Below, in pieces: positions 40,140 through 48,083 of a stretch of DNA of 64,000 nucleotides. Position 1 is the first letter of the stretch. The number at the start of each line of letters is the position of its first letter. Below the pieces are notes generated by a model. That model saw nothing but the letters and a program-made list of their open reading frames with translations. It did not search any database and was not told where the DNA came from. The DNA is taken from positions 186,001 through 250,000 of the forward strand of contig NZ_CP091804.1 in the NCBI RefSeq assembly GCF_022024275.1, given 5' to 3'. This DNA comes from Sphingopyxis sp. BSN-002. GTDB lineage: Bacteria; Pseudomonadota; Alphaproteobacteria; Sphingomonadales; Sphingomonadaceae. The position numbers were made by a program, and so were the translations under genes.

Positions 40140-42397
40140 CGCAGTATATCGATACCGTCACCGATGAACTGACCAACCTCCCGGTTCCGGGGGCGGAGGT
40201 GTATATCTATGACGACAACAACAATCTCGCCACGCTTTACGACGCCGACGGGAACGAGATCGACAACCCGCTGACGACGAACGAGCAGGGGGAATACAGC
40301 TTCTATTCGCCGGTCACGGAATTGACCGCAGTCGTCTATTACAGCTCCCGCCTCCGCCGCCGTCTCCGCCTGCTTGTCGGCGGGGGCTATAGCGTTCTGG
40401 CACTGGCGAGCGCTCAGGCATCGCTTGCAGGATCGGGGGCGCTCGCCGCTGCCAACACGGGGGCAGGACTCGCCGATACCTCAATCGGGCAAACCTTCTG
40501 GATCGACAATGGCGACGGCACGGGCACGACCTACCGCCACGACGCGGGGCCGGTCGCGACCGAGATCGGCAAGTTCATCATCGACCCGACCGATGAGGGG
40601 GCCGCCAACCTGATCGGGATGCCGCAGGGCAAGGTCGGCGAGGCCATCAAGTTCGTCACCCCTGAAATGCATGGCGCGTCCGCACTGATCGCGAACAACG
40701 CGGCGGCGCTGGAATCCGCCGCCGCCGATGCGGTCGCGCGCGGCGTGGAGCTGGTATCTTCCGCTGTCTACCCGACCACGGCAACGGTCAACCTCCCCGA
40801 CGGGCTGGTCATGCGTGGCCTCGGTATGATGCAGTCGGGCATTTCCTCGACCGCGACCCCGGCAGTCGTCTGCGGCAAGGGCGTCTCGCTCTCCGACATG
40901 AAAATCGAGACGACGAACGCTGGCCGCGTCGTGCTGTGGACGTTGGACACCGATGCACCTTCTATCGATCGCTGCTTCCTCAACGGTCGGATCTACAGCC
41001 GCAACGCACTGAACGAGGAGCATAGCGGCCCGAAGATTTCGCGCTGCGTCGTTACCTGTGATTTCGGTTCGGACTATGACGGCGTGCAGCAATACGACGT
41101 TTTCTCGATCTACGGCCTGTTCGGGGCAAGCATCACCGATTGCGATATCCTGACCAACAATGTCCATCGCCTCTGCAAGGTGACGGATATCTCGACGGTG
41201 ACCGATCCCGCGCAGGAGGTGACCGCATATAACAGCCGCGCCTTCATCTTCTCGCGCAATCGGGTTCGCGGCGTGGGCGGCAAGCAGGTGTTCGACCTCT
41301 ATTCGGGGACCTCGGGCGCCAACATTTCCGACAATCATTTCGAGCTATCGGACGACCTGACCGATTCCGGACATCGCTGGGAAGTGGTGATCGAGAACAA
41401 GAGCGCCGCGAATGCTCGGGACGGATATGATATCGGCTCGGCGCTCGTTGTGCACGGCAACACCGGCTATATCGGCCGCTGCCCGTTCGTCCGCTTGCAG
41501 GGCAGCTACGGCATCACGCAAAGCGGCTTCACGGGCACGCGACGGAACACGGTCAAGCTGACGTGCAACGATATCCGCCGCACGGTCGATAACGCCGACC
41601 CAATGGTTGACATCCGCTTTTTCAACGAGGTCTTTTCCAACGGCAACAGCTGGGAAATCCCCTCGGGCACGGCTAACCGCTCGGTCGCTGGCTACTACTC
41701 CAACGAGAATGTCATCGTCGGGTCGGGAGACGTCTATTCGGGCGGCTGTGTGGAGGTCGCAAGCCAGACCGCGAACGCTGCAGGCCTGACGTTCACCGGA
41801 GCGCTCGGCACGTTTACCATGGGCGGAACCGTCCGCAATTTCGACGCAAAGGGCGCTGTCCGCCTGTTCCTGATCGTCTCTGCGGAAAACATCTGCATCG
41901 ACGGCCTCAAGAGCCGCCCGAAGTCGTCGCCGACGCAGCTTTGCCGCGCGGTCCACTGCGAGAGCAACACCGCGATCACGCAGCTCGATATCGTCAACTG
42001 CAACGCGACGCACCCCTCGGGGAGCAGCGTCGCGCCGGTTCTGGATACGGCAGCCACGGCGGCCTATGGCGTCATCCGCGACAACAACTGGCAGCCCCGG
42101 TTCCGCGGTTACGTCACCTCGCTTCCCGGTTCGGGCAACTATCTGCGAGGCGATACCCTTCGCCAGATATCGCCCTCTATCGGTTCCCCGGTGGAATGGA
42201 CGTGTCACACCTCGGGTTCGCCGGGGGGGTGGCGTGTCAGCGCTTACATCATGGGCAGGGGGACCACGGCACAGCGCCCGACGCTCACCGCCAACGATTC
42301 CGGGGTCCAGTACGAGGATACGACCTTGAACGCAGGCGGTCAGCTGATCCGCTGGAACGGCACGAATTGGAAAGACGTCGCGGGAACGACGGTTTGA
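40136..42397 (+). CDS. Beta-helix tailspike, receptor-binding protein
   Basis: The 753-residue protein has its own small N-terminal domain (VPGAEVYIYDDNNNLATLYD) resembling head-binding modules, then a pectate-lyase-like right-handed beta-helix (about 200-640) recognised from short repeated strands such as ISRCVVTCDF, ITDCDILTNN and FIFSRNRVRG. The end GRGTTAQRPTLTANDSGVQY plus RWNGTNWKDVAG is a common trimerisation or cap tail. It probably binds and may cleave a host surface polysaccharide. Specificity unknown. Confidence 0.82.
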   Translation: MTQYIDTVTDELTNLPVPGAEVYIYDDNNNLATLYDADGNEIDNPLTTNEQGEYSFYSPVTELTAVVYYSSRLRRRLRLLVGGGYSVLALASAQASLAGSGALAAANTGAGLADTSIGQTFWIDNGDGTGTTYRHDAGPVATEIGKFIIDPTDEGAANLIGMPQGKVGEAIKFVTPEMHGASALIANNAAALESAAADAVARGVELVSSAVYPTTATVNLPDGLVMRGLGMMQSGISSTATPAVVCGKGVSLSDMKIETTNAGRVVLWTLDTDAPSIDRCFLNGRIYSRNALNEEHSGPKISRCVVTCDFGSDYDGVQQYDVFSIYGLFGASITDCDILTNNVHRLCKVTDISTVTDPAQEVTAYNSRAFIFSRNRVRGVGGKQVFDLYSGTSGANISDNHFELSDDLTDSGHRWEVVIENKSAANARDGYDIGSALVVHGNTGYIGRCPFVRLQGSYGITQSGFTGTRRNTVKLTCNDIRRTVDNADPMVDIRFFNEVFSNGNSWEIPSGTANRSVAGYYSNENVIVGSGDVYSGGCVEVASQTANAAGLTFTGALGTFTMGGTVRNFDAKGAVRLFLIVSAENICIDGLKSRPKSSPTQLCRAVHCESNTAITQLDIVNCNATHPSGSSVAPVLDTAATAAYGVIRDNNWQPRFRGYVTSLPGSGNYLRGDTLRQISPSIGSPVEWTCHTSGSPGGWRVSAYIMGRGTTAQRPTLTANDSGVQYEDTTLNAGGQLIRWNGTNWKDVAGTTV

Positions 42398-42413
42398 CAG
42401 CAGGAGAAAGACG

Positions 42414-42500
42414 ATGACGCCTCCCGACCCGGCACCGGCTCCCACGCCGACACCAACCCCGCCGCCTCAGAACGACAAACCCATCGAGGGCGGCGGATGA
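42414..42500 (+). CDS. Proline-rich micro-protein, 28 residues
   Basis: The frame MTPPDPAPAPTPTPTPPPQN... has an AGGAG SD 7 nt upstream and overlaps the next start as ATGA. Its position between tailspike and membrane genes and the perfect initiation signals support expression. It may simply couple translation to the next gene. Confidence 0.5.
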   Translation: MTPPDPAPAPTPTPTPPPQNDKPIEGGG

Positions 42501-42928
42501 CAAACTGGCAAATTGCCATGCTGGCGGCATTGCCTCTCTGTCTCGGTCCCGTGAGGTTCAGGACATGGGCGGCAATGCTTGCCTCGGGGCTGGCAGGGCA
42601 CTGGATATCCAGTCTCTACCCCGCCCCGGTGCTGGCGTTCGTCCTGATCGACGTGGTTGCTGCGCTGATCATTCTCGCCCGTCCGAAGGGGGTATTTCAG
42701 CACTATATCGGCTGCATCTATGTCGGCATGATTTGTAGTCATGTTGGATATATTTTCGCAAGCAATCCGCTCGCGATTACAGTATATTATGGCTTGCTGA
42801 CCGCCGCTGGCTGGCTGGCATGGTTTCTCTTGTTCTGCTGGGGGGCAGGCGATGTTGGAAAGCGCATTGGCGCTCGCCTTGGCATTCGTTGGTTTGCACC
42901 TCATCGTCCGTCGGCTGCGCGCCAATGA
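42497..42928 (+). CDS. Polytopic membrane protein in the lysis region
   Basis: The 143-residue protein has about four hydrophobic helices (IAMLAALPLCLGPV, VLAFVLIDVVAALIILA, HYIGCIYVGMICSHVGYIF, LLTAAGWLAWFLLFCWGA) and a basic C-terminus. It may be a holin, antiholin or other envelope protein; the lysis module begins just downstream. Confidence 0.65.
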   Translation: MTNWQIAMLAALPLCLGPVRFRTWAAMLASGLAGHWISSLYPAPVLAFVLIDVVAALIILARPKGVFQHYIGCIYVGMICSHVGYIFASNPLAITVYYGLLTAAGWLAWFLLFCWGAGDVGKRIGARLGIRWFAPHRPSAARQ

Positions 42929-43206
42929 CGAGCAGGAAACCGACCGGTGAATGGCTCCTCACTTTCGTCCGAGAGAACGCCTTTGCAATCACGGTAGCGA
43001 TCTTCGCTGCCTATAGCTGGTTTTCATCGAGCAATGCCGCCCTCGCGGGAAAAGTGGACCGCCTCGAACAGGAGGTCGGAGAACATCGCGACACGCTGAA
43101 AAAGCGCGCCCGCTTCGTCAATGATGCGGCGAACCAGCTCAATTACCTCTGCACGACAACTGCGACCTGTCGCCAACTCTACGCACCTATTGCTGTGCCT
43201 GAATAG
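42925..43206 (+). CDS. Single-pass membrane coiled-coil protein, holin-region
   Basis: The 93-residue product has one transmembrane helix (NAFAITVAIFAAYSWFSS) and a periplasmic or cytoplasmic coiled coil (GKVDRLEQEVGEHRDTLKKR), ending with two Cys (YLCTTTATC). The architecture resembles class III-like holins or holin partners. Coupled by ATGA to the gene before, 9 bp from the endolysin. Confidence 0.6.
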   Translation: MTSRKPTGEWLLTFVRENAFAITVAIFAAYSWFSSSNAALAGKVDRLEQEVGEHRDTLKKRARFVNDAANQLNYLCTTTATCRQLYAPIAVPE

Positions 43207-43215
43207 GGGAAAGCC

Positions 43216-43617
43216 ATGACCATCATTCTATCCGAACGTTCGCTGGCCCGTCTCGACGGAGCGCACCCCGACCTTGTGCGCGTGTTCAAACGTGCCGCTG
43301 CAATCAGCAACATCGACTTCACCATCTTGGAGGTGCTGCGGACGCTGGAGCGTCAGAAGGCCCTTGTGGCTCAGGGGGCGTCCACGACCATGAAAAGCCG
43401 CCACCTTCCCGGCAAGAACGGAAAGAGCCACGCTGTGGACATCGCGCCGCTGGACGAGAGCGGCAAGGTCTCTTGGGCATGGCCGCTCTACAACAAGCTC
43501 GCGCCGATCATCAAGCAGGCCGCGAAGGATGAGGGTGTGCCTATCGAGTGGGGCGGCGACTGGCGCACGTTCAAAGATGGCCCCCATTGGCAGCTTCCGT
43601 GGGCGAAATACCCATGA
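43216..43617 (+). CDS. M15-family peptidase endolysin
   Basis: The 133-residue protein carries the full VanY/M15 zinc motif: SRHLPGKNGKSHAVDIAPLD (His-x-x-x-Asp type first half) and WGGDWRTFKDGPHWQL (Asp/His second half). It is the size of the T5-type L-alanyl-D-glutamate endolysins. It lacks a signal peptide, so release depends on a holin. AGGGGAAAGCC precedes the ATG. Confidence 0.88.
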   Translation: MTIILSERSLARLDGAHPDLVRVFKRAAAISNIDFTILEVLRTLERQKALVAQGASTTMKSRHLPGKNGKSHAVDIAPLDESGKVSWAWPLYNKLAPIIKQAAKDEGVPIEWGGDWRTFKDGPHWQLPWAKYP

Positions 43618-43877
43618 GAATCCCGCATCTCGGCATCGTGGTCTTTTTCAGCGTCGCTGCGCTTGCAGCCTATGGCGGGTTCAGCCTTTGGGTTGTCCTC
43701 TATTCCGGCGACGTCGCGCTGACTGGTGACACCGTAGGAACGTGGAAGAGCTTCGCCGTCGCCGTCATCGCTTTCTGGATCGGGTCAAGCAGCGCCGGCA
43801 AGGCAAAGCATGATAGTCCGAGCGACGTCACCGTTGTGAACCCGCCAGACAATCCCGTTCCTGTGGAGGGCCAGTAA
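43614..43877 (+). CDS. Small two-pass membrane protein, holin candidate
   Basis: The 87-residue protein has two hydrophobic helices (HLGIVVFFSVAALAAYGGFS and WKSFAVAVIAFWIGSSSA) and a hydrophilic tail, fitting a class II holin. It overlaps the endolysin stop by ATGA. With the two preceding membrane proteins it gives three holin/antiholin candidates. Confidence 0.65.
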   Translation: MRIPHLGIVVFFSVAALAAYGGFSLWVVLYSGDVALTGDTVGTWKSFAVAVIAFWIGSSSAGKAKHDSPSDVTVVNPPDNPVPVEGQ

Positions 43878-44077
43878 TGCCCCGCTATTTCAGCATGCGC
43901 CCTCGCAGCGAAGGATGGGCAGGCGATGACCTGTTCGACGACGAGCGCGGTAGTCTTTGTCCCGACCTGACGGTTGACGAGCATGTCGCGACGGACACCG
44001 GCCTTCTGGACGCGGATGGCAACACCATCTGGCGCGCGCCCAATCCTGTCGGCTTCGGCCGCGATGAGGAGTGGTGA
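43877..44077 (+). CDS. Small acidic protein in the lysis module
   Basis: The 66-residue product (MPRYFSMRPRSEGWAGDDLF...) is acidic, with an end rich in Asp/Gly and Trp. It overlaps the holin candidate as TAATG and precedes Rz. Function unknown. Confidence 0.6.
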   Translation: MPRYFSMRPRSEGWAGDDLFDDERGSLCPDLTVDEHVATDTGLLDADGNTIWRAPNPVGFGRDEEW

Positions 44078-44079
44078 CC

Positions 44080-44610
44080 ATGCCGTTCAATCCCTTCTCC
44101 GTCCTCACCAGCAAAATCTTCGGCGGCCTCGCGCTGGCGCTCCTGATCCTCGTCGGCATCCAGTCCTGCCAGATCGATCGCATCACCGACCAGCGGGATA
44201 AGGCCAAGCTGCTCGCGGAGCAGACGCAGGCGGCGTTCGATCAGACGGTTGCCGACTATCGCGCCGCCGCTGTGGAAGCCGAGCGCATCCAGCAAGCCAA
44301 TCTCGACCGCGTGAAGGCCGAACGCGCCTCCATCGACGAAAGGACGATCCATGACCTCAAGACTGCTCGCGATGCTTCCGATGCTCGCTATCGCCGCCTG
44401 CTCGCCTCAGCCGCCCAAGCCGATACCAGCCGTGCCGCAGACCCTGACCTGTCCGCCGTCACCGACGCCGCCTGCCTCGCTTATGGTGCCGCCCGCTGTG
44501 ACGAACTTCCTGCCAAGCTGAAAGCCGCTCAGGACAATACGGACCAGCTTATTGCTTTGCAGGCGTGGGTTGCAGGGCAGGCCGTCATTAGCACGAATCC
44601 CGCAGAATAG
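44080..44610 (+). CDS. Rz: Rz-like inner-membrane spanin
   Basis: The 176-residue protein has an N-terminal membrane anchor (KIFGGLALALLILVGIQSCQ) and a long periplasmic coiled coil (DRITDQRDKAKLLAEQTQAA onward), the i-spanin layout. The lipoprotein partner is encoded inside this gene in another frame. GGAG lies 8 nt before the ATG at 44080. Together they disrupt the outer membrane after peptidoglycan is cut by the endolysin. Confidence 0.85.
   Translation: MPFNPFSVLTSKIFGGLALALLILVGIQSCQIDRITDQRDKAKLLAEQTQAAFDQTVADYRAAAVEAERIQQANLDRVKAERASIDERTIHDLKTARDASDARYRRLLASAAQADTSRAADPDLSAVTDAACLAYGAARCDELPAKLKAAQDNTDQLIALQAWVAGQAVISTNPAE
44351..44521 (+). CDS. Rz1: Rz1-like outer-membrane lipoprotein spanin, embedded in Rz
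   Basis: In the +1 frame relative to Rz, ATG 44351 (AAAGGA 8 nt upstream) opens a 56-residue frame. It has a lipoprotein signal (MTSRLLAMLPMLAIAAC; lipobox IAAC, Cys17) and a proline-rich mature part (SPQPPKPIPAVPQ, CPPSPTPP) exactly like o-spanins. Full embedding within Rz, as in lambda, supports the assignment strongly. Confidence 0.88.
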   Translation: MTSRLLAMLPMLAIAACSPQPPKPIPAVPQTLTCPPSPTPPASLMVPPAVTNFLPS

Positions 44611-44635
44611 CTTGCATTCCCGCCTGTATTGTGCG

Positions 44636-44827
44636 ATGAAAATGGGGCGCGGCGGCGTGGAGAACACGACGCTTCCGGTGAAGCTGACCGGCGGCGAAGG
44701 CGGCCTTTTCGGAGGCGCGCCAGATGCCAGTGAAAGACTGGCCCGCATACTCCAACGGGTAGGCACCCACCTATGGTGGCCGCTGATGACCCGAAGGACG
44801 CTTCGCCCCTCGCACGGGCAGACGTGA
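44636..44827 (+). CDS. Doubtful small gene after the lysis module
   Basis: A frame of 63 residues (MKMGRGGVENTTLPVKLTGG...) covers most of the gap between Rz and the minus-strand array. The first two thirds read like protein; the end (RRTLRPSHGQT) does not. No SD is seen. A real gene, a decayed remnant or chance are all possible. Confidence 0.35.
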   Translation: MKMGRGGVENTTLPVKLTGGEGGLFGGAPDASERLARILQRVGTHLWWPLMTRRTLRPSHGQT

Positions 44828-44913
44828 CCCTTGCGGCCGAGGCGATCCGGGGCGGGGAGAGCGGCAAGAGGTGGAAGCCCTCGCTCTTTCTCACAGCACC
44901 CCAAACGCCATAA
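44773..44913 (+). CDS. Doubtful small gene, possible decayed remnant
   Basis: A 46-residue frame (MVAADDPKDASPLARADVTL...) overlaps the previous doubtful frame and the last minus-strand gene. Taken together the two frames could be pieces of one frameshifted gene in the 44611-44890 interval. No SD. Confidence 0.3.
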   Translation: MVAADDPKDASPLARADVTLAAEAIRGGESGKRWKPSLFLTAPQTP

Positions 44914-44995
44914 GCAACCCCACCCCCAACCCTGCCAGCAAGACAAACCCTGTTGCTATGGCGATACGCTCTCCATGGCGGGTCAGTCTATCCAC
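44891..44995 (-). CDS. Micro membrane protein, last gene of the right-end array
   Basis: The 34-residue frame (MDRLTRHGERIAIATGFVLL...) starts at GTG 44995 with GGGAGGGG upstream and overlaps the previous stop by 8 nt (GTGGATAG). It is a short basic head plus one transmembrane helix (FVLLAGLGVGLLMAFGVL). Function unknown. Confidence 0.6.
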   Translation of the reverse strand: MDRLTRHGERIAIATGFVLLAGLGVGLLMAFGVL

Positions 44996-45311
44996 GATCC
45001 CCTCCCGTAGCGGCAGAAAGGGCGGCGCGGGCGGTAGATCGTTCCAACGACTGGTCGCGATCAGAGAGCTTGCTCCACGCAACACCACACTGGCTGTCAA
45101 CAATAGCGGATGCAACCCGTTCCACCACATCCGGCGATTCCATATAGGCACGGACGGCTGCGGCGACTCTTCCCCACGCTTCTGCGGTCGCCGGGCAGGT
45201 ATGTGCGCGCATCTCGGCTGGCAGCTTATCTGCCGGCAGATTGCACCATGCGGCGAACATGGCGAGGGCGAGCGGGTCACGTTCCATCAGGCTTTCATCC
45301 TGCTTATCCAT
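44988..45311 (-). CDS. Array gene, 107 residues, unknown
   Basis: The product (MDKQDESLMERDPLALAMFA...) is helical, with RVAAAVRAYMESPDVVERVA in the middle. The start lies after GGAGAGCGATA and overlaps the upstream stop (TAATG). It resembles the small soluble accessory proteins of phage early regions. No family recognised. Confidence 0.65.
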   Translation of the reverse strand: MDKQDESLMERDPLALAMFAAWCNLPADKLPAEMRAHTCPATAEAWGRVAAAVRAYMESPDVVERVASAIVDSQCGVAWSKLSDRDQSLERSTARAALSAATGGDRG

Positions 45312-45679
45312 TATCGCTCTCCGTTTAGGGCCGCGACAAGCGATTCGTAATAGCTCCCGCTGTCGATCCCAATGTTCTGGGCATGACGGATTGCGCGCGC
45401 GACAACAGCAGTGAGGCGTTCAATCTCGTCGATGGCACCGTGCAGAAGCTCAAAGACGTCATCTGCCCCGTCTTTGGCGCAGAGATCCGCTTCATCACGA
45501 AGGCGCTGGACGAATTCCGAATTGGCGGCGGGGGCGACCATTGCGGCAGCGATGGCCTTGGCCCGCTCGCGAGCCTTGTTGCGGCGGCCGACCCAATATG
45601 CACCGCACCCATCCGTAGGCAGTGTTTCGTGCCAAGCATCGGGGTCTATGATCTTCGCAACGGCGTCTCGTTCAGACAT
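45311..45679 (-). CDS. Array gene, 122 residues, unknown
   Basis: MSERDAVAKIIDPDAWHETL opens a helical protein with a basic helix (RRNKARERAKAIAAAMVA) and a long C-terminal helix (VARAIRHAQNIGIDSG). The 'AxxIDPDAW' start is common in phage proteins of unknown function. GGAGAGCGATA precedes the ATG, identical to the next junction. Overlaps the upstream gene by 8 nt (ATGTCTGA). Confidence 0.65.
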   Translation of the reverse strand: MSERDAVAKIIDPDAWHETLPTDGCGAYWVGRRNKARERAKAIAAAMVAPAANSEFVQRLRDEADLCAKDGADDVFELLHGAIDEIERLTAVVARAIRHAQNIGIDSGSYYESLVAALNGER

Positions 45680-45965
45680 TATCGCTCTCCGGGGTGAGAA
45701 GGGCCAGTAGTGCGCAAAGGTCGCTATGCCGCAGTTCCGCTTCGCGTGCATCGCCGGTGTGCAGGCCGTAAATCACATCTCCATAGCGCCCGCCGGCGAT
45801 GAGCACTCCCCATTCGGTAGCGAACTTCTCGATGCGCTTCACCCTCTCCCTCAGGGAGGAGAGTTCGTCGGCGGCACGATCCAGTGCTATCGCCGTCACG
45901 GAAGAGCGTCGAAGCAACCCGTACTTCTCGGCGCGCTCTCGCAATAGGGCTTCAAGGTCACCCAT
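45672..45965 (-). CDS. Array gene, 97 residues, unknown
   Basis: The start at 45965 (MGDLEALLRERAEKYGLLRR) has AAAGGAG upstream and an 8-nt overlap with the previous gene. The product is helical with a coiled-coil-like stretch (AADELSSLRERVKRIEKFAT) and ends in LLTPESDNV, where the Thr-Pro-Glu codons contain the SD of the next gene. Confidence 0.65.
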   Translation of the reverse strand: MGDLEALLRERAEKYGLLRRSSVTAIALDRAADELSSLRERVKRIEKFATEWGVLIAGGRYGDVIYGLHTGDAREAELRHSDLCALLALLTPESDNV

Positions 45966-46344
45966 GATGCTCAGCTCCTTTACCGTAGCTTTCCAGCAAT
46001 TCGTTGACCGCGCTCCATCCTTCACCCGCTGCGGCGTTCGACATTTGCAGGCCGCCGCCATCATCACCGTGCGTTGAGGCGCATCCTGCGGTGATCTGCG
46101 TGATTTCCTGAAAGCGATCGGCCGCGACCTGAAGCACCTCTAAGAAGCGGTCCTCTTCGCCCCGCAGCGCATCTCGCTCTGGTAGGGTGGAGAGGCGGTG
46201 ACGGGCGAAGGCTTGAACGGTTGGGCCGTGGTCGTGCTGGCCTGAGAGTACCTCGCGAATGTACAGCGCCGGTCTGCCTTGCACTTGCAGCAAAGTTGCC
46301 GCCGCTTCGCGATCCGCCTGCGCCACCTCAACATCAGATGCCAT
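45958..46344 (-). CDS. Array gene, 128 residues, unknown
   Basis: The helical protein (MASDVEVAQADREAAATLLQ...) has FLEVLQVAADRFQEITQITA in the middle and ends EHHG. Start after GGAAGGG, 2 bp from the previous stop. No family recognised. Confidence 0.6.
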   Translation of the reverse strand: MASDVEVAQADREAAATLLQVQGRPALYIREVLSGQHDHGPTVQAFARHRLSTLPERDALRGEEDRFLEVLQVAADRFQEITQITAGCASTHGDDGGGLQMSNAAAGEGWSAVNELLESYGKGAEHHG

Positions 46345-46346
46345 CG

Positions 46347-46745
46347 CTATTTCCCTTCCTTATGGGGGTGGAGGTGGTCTTTCCAGACGGCCTCGGCTTC
46401 GTTATAGTTGGTCGGGCGCGCGGATCGTGACGCCTCGAACCAGCTTTGCAGTGCGGCATTGAGGTCAGCATCGAACTCCGCGAAAGCCTTGCTTCGGCGC
46501 AGCGATCGCTCGTGCTTCCGGCGCACTCCGTCGATGACAGCTGCGGTATTCGTTATGCCGTTCCGCCACATCGACTGCGCTTCGGCCGTGGTCGCCTGTA
46601 TGGCTGCAAGGGCGGCCTGTACGGCTTCGTCGCCGTCCGCCTCGCCAGCTTCCACGGCGTCGGCGAAGTCGGGATCGCAGTGGATGTCTCGATAGACGCG
46701 CCCCGCAATCTCCCGAGCCAACGCTATCTGTGCTTCTGTGGTCAT
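46347..46745 (-). CDS. Array gene, 132 residues, unknown
   Basis: MTTEAQIALAREIAGRVYRD starts a helical protein with AVQAALAAIQATTAEAQSMW and a charged end (EAEAVWKDHLHPHKEGK). ATGA overlap fixes the start at 46745, with GAAGGA 9 nt upstream. No family recognised. Confidence 0.65.
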   Translation of the reverse strand: MTTEAQIALAREIAGRVYRDIHCDPDFADAVEAGEADGDEAVQAALAAIQATTAEAQSMWRNGITNTAAVIDGVRRKHERSLRRSKAFAEFDADLNAALQSWFEASRSARPTNYNEAEAVWKDHLHPHKEGK

Positions 46746-47077
46746 GGGAGGGGTCCTTCGGGGGTGATAGGGCGCGGAATTCCGATCAGCTTGAATGCCC
46801 GAAGGCGCCGAGGCCGACCGTTGCTGTCGATGCCGGAATACCAGTGCTTCTCGAATAGGTCGGGCGCACGATCGAGCGCATTGAGCGCAGCGATCATCCG
46901 GTCGAGAGGGTGTCGCGATAGGCGACCTTTGACATGTCCGTAAGCAGCGTCGTTCAACAGCCCATCGCCCCACATGATGTGCTGACCGTAACCATCCTCG
47001 ATCATGGCGTGCGCAATGCGGTCGGCGAGCCTGACGCGACCCGAAGGGGAACGCCCTGAATGGGTCGGGGAGGTCAT
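46742..47077 (-). CDS. Array gene, 111 residues, unknown
   Basis: The product (MTSPTHSGRSPSGRVRLADR...) has a disordered basic start and a middle with MIEDGYGQHIMWGDGLLNDA. It ends RPITPEGPLP, where Pro-Glu-Gly encodes the SD of the next gene. ATGA-coupled on both sides. Confidence 0.6.
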   Translation of the reverse strand: MTSPTHSGRSPSGRVRLADRIAHAMIEDGYGQHIMWGDGLLNDAAYGHVKGRLSRHPLDRMIAALNALDRAPDLFEKHWYSGIDSNGRPRRLRAFKLIGIPRPITPEGPLP

Positions 47078-47496
47078 AACGATGCCCTTGCTTTGAGGGC
47101 AGCGGCGCAGATGGCAGCTGGCGTCGGGTCCACGCCCTGCTTGCGCTCCACGATGCGGGACGAGACAGAAGCCTTTTCCTCGGGATCGCAGCCACGGCCC
47201 ACAGTGAAGCTGTCGGTCAATGACACGTCAGCCACGTATTCGCCGTCGTTGTTGAAGTGACGGCGGATTTCGACGATCCATCCTTGCGGGACCATCGTCA
47301 GAGCCCCGTCGTAGCTACGCACGTAGAATGGAAGCGTATAGGGGAGCCGGTTGTGCCAAGCCACGCTCTCCACTGGGTCGTAGGTCGCACCGGTCGGCAC
47401 TCGGCCCACATATTGGGCGATTTTAAGGTCGAGCTCCCGCGACCCTTCCCCCGCCACCTCGATCTTCTCGATCAGCTCAGATGTTTCCTTATCCAT
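47074..47496 (-). CDS. Array gene, 140 residues, mixed alpha/beta, unknown
   Basis: The protein (MDKETSELIEKIEVAGEGSR...) resembles a recurring small phage domain with LDLKIAQYVGRVP, NRLPYTLPFYVRSYDGALTM and GWIVEIRRHFNNDGEYVADV, and a C-terminal helix AAICAAALKARA. The same ordering of 'ELDxxIA...P.YT.S.DAAL...' is common in proteins predicted from phages and prophages. Function unknown. 8-nt overlap (ATGGATAA) with the previous gene. Confidence 0.7.
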   Translation of the reverse strand: MDKETSELIEKIEVAGEGSRELDLKIAQYVGRVPTGATYDPVESVAWHNRLPYTLPFYVRSYDGALTMVPQGWIVEIRRHFNNDGEYVADVSLTDSFTVGRGCDPEEKASVSSRIVERKQGVDPTPAAICAAALKARASL

Positions 47497-47836
47497 GATG
47501 GGTTCCTTCGGGGTTTACCCGTTCGACGATGCGCGCGATCATCTCGGCGGGCGTCGGGCAATGGCGCTCGGGATCGCCGTCGGTGCAGAAGCGGTATTCA
47601 CCGTCGCCGCCCGTCAGCACGTCGATAAGCTGCACGGCTTCTGAAAAGCCGTCCCGCACGCCGATGTGGAACGAGTCTTGCGCTTCGTCGTCGGTTCGCG
47701 TCTCCGCATTGCGGTCGATTCTCCGCCACGCGTTAGCGATGCCAGCTATGCCCGAGACAGGGACTGGCTCGGCCCGAAGGGTGGCAGCGCGGGTCTCCGA
47801 AGGAGACAACGCACTGGTATTGCTGTCCTTATCCAT
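47489..47836 (-). CDS. Array gene, 115 residues, unknown
   Basis: MDKDSNTSALSPSETRAATL begins a mostly polar protein with IGVRDGFSEAVQLIDVLTGG and CTDGDPERHCPTPAEMIARI, a repeat of two Cys and an acidic patch. It ends VNPEGTHHG. 8-nt overlaps (ATGGATAA) at both junctions. Confidence 0.6.
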   Translation of the reverse strand: MDKDSNTSALSPSETRAATLRAEPVPVSGIAGIANAWRRIDRNAETRTDDEAQDSFHIGVRDGFSEAVQLIDVLTGGDGEYRFCTDGDPERHCPTPAEMIARIVERVNPEGTHHG

Positions 47837-48083
47837 GAGAGGACTCCTTGGTGTTGGGCGGAGCAGGTAGGGGCATCCAGTGTGTCGGAGGAAACGGAAT
47901 ATCGATCCGGTTGTGGAACATCGGCCAGATGTAAGGCCCGCGCTGCCAGTCGACCCACATGATGGTTTCCCATGCGTCGCAGTCAGGAAGATTGTGCGTG
48001 ACGCAGACAAGAACCTCAGTCCCGTTTCGCGGCGCCGTCTCAATCGGCATCCACCGTCCTTCACTATCAGAAGGACGGGTCAT
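47829..48083 (-). CDS. DUF551 family protein
   Basis: The 84-residue protein shows the DUF551 pattern: GRWMPIETAPRNGTEVLVCV at the start, internal Trp-rich strands, and THWMPLPAPP at the end. DUF551 proteins are frequent in lambdoid and other temperate phages, usually among anti-restriction and accessory genes; their function is not established. Confidence 0.85.
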   Translation of the reverse strand: MTRPSDSEGRWMPIETAPRNGTEVLVCVTHNLPDCDAWETIMWVDWQRGPYIWPMFHNRIDIPFPPTHWMPLPAPPNTKESSHG

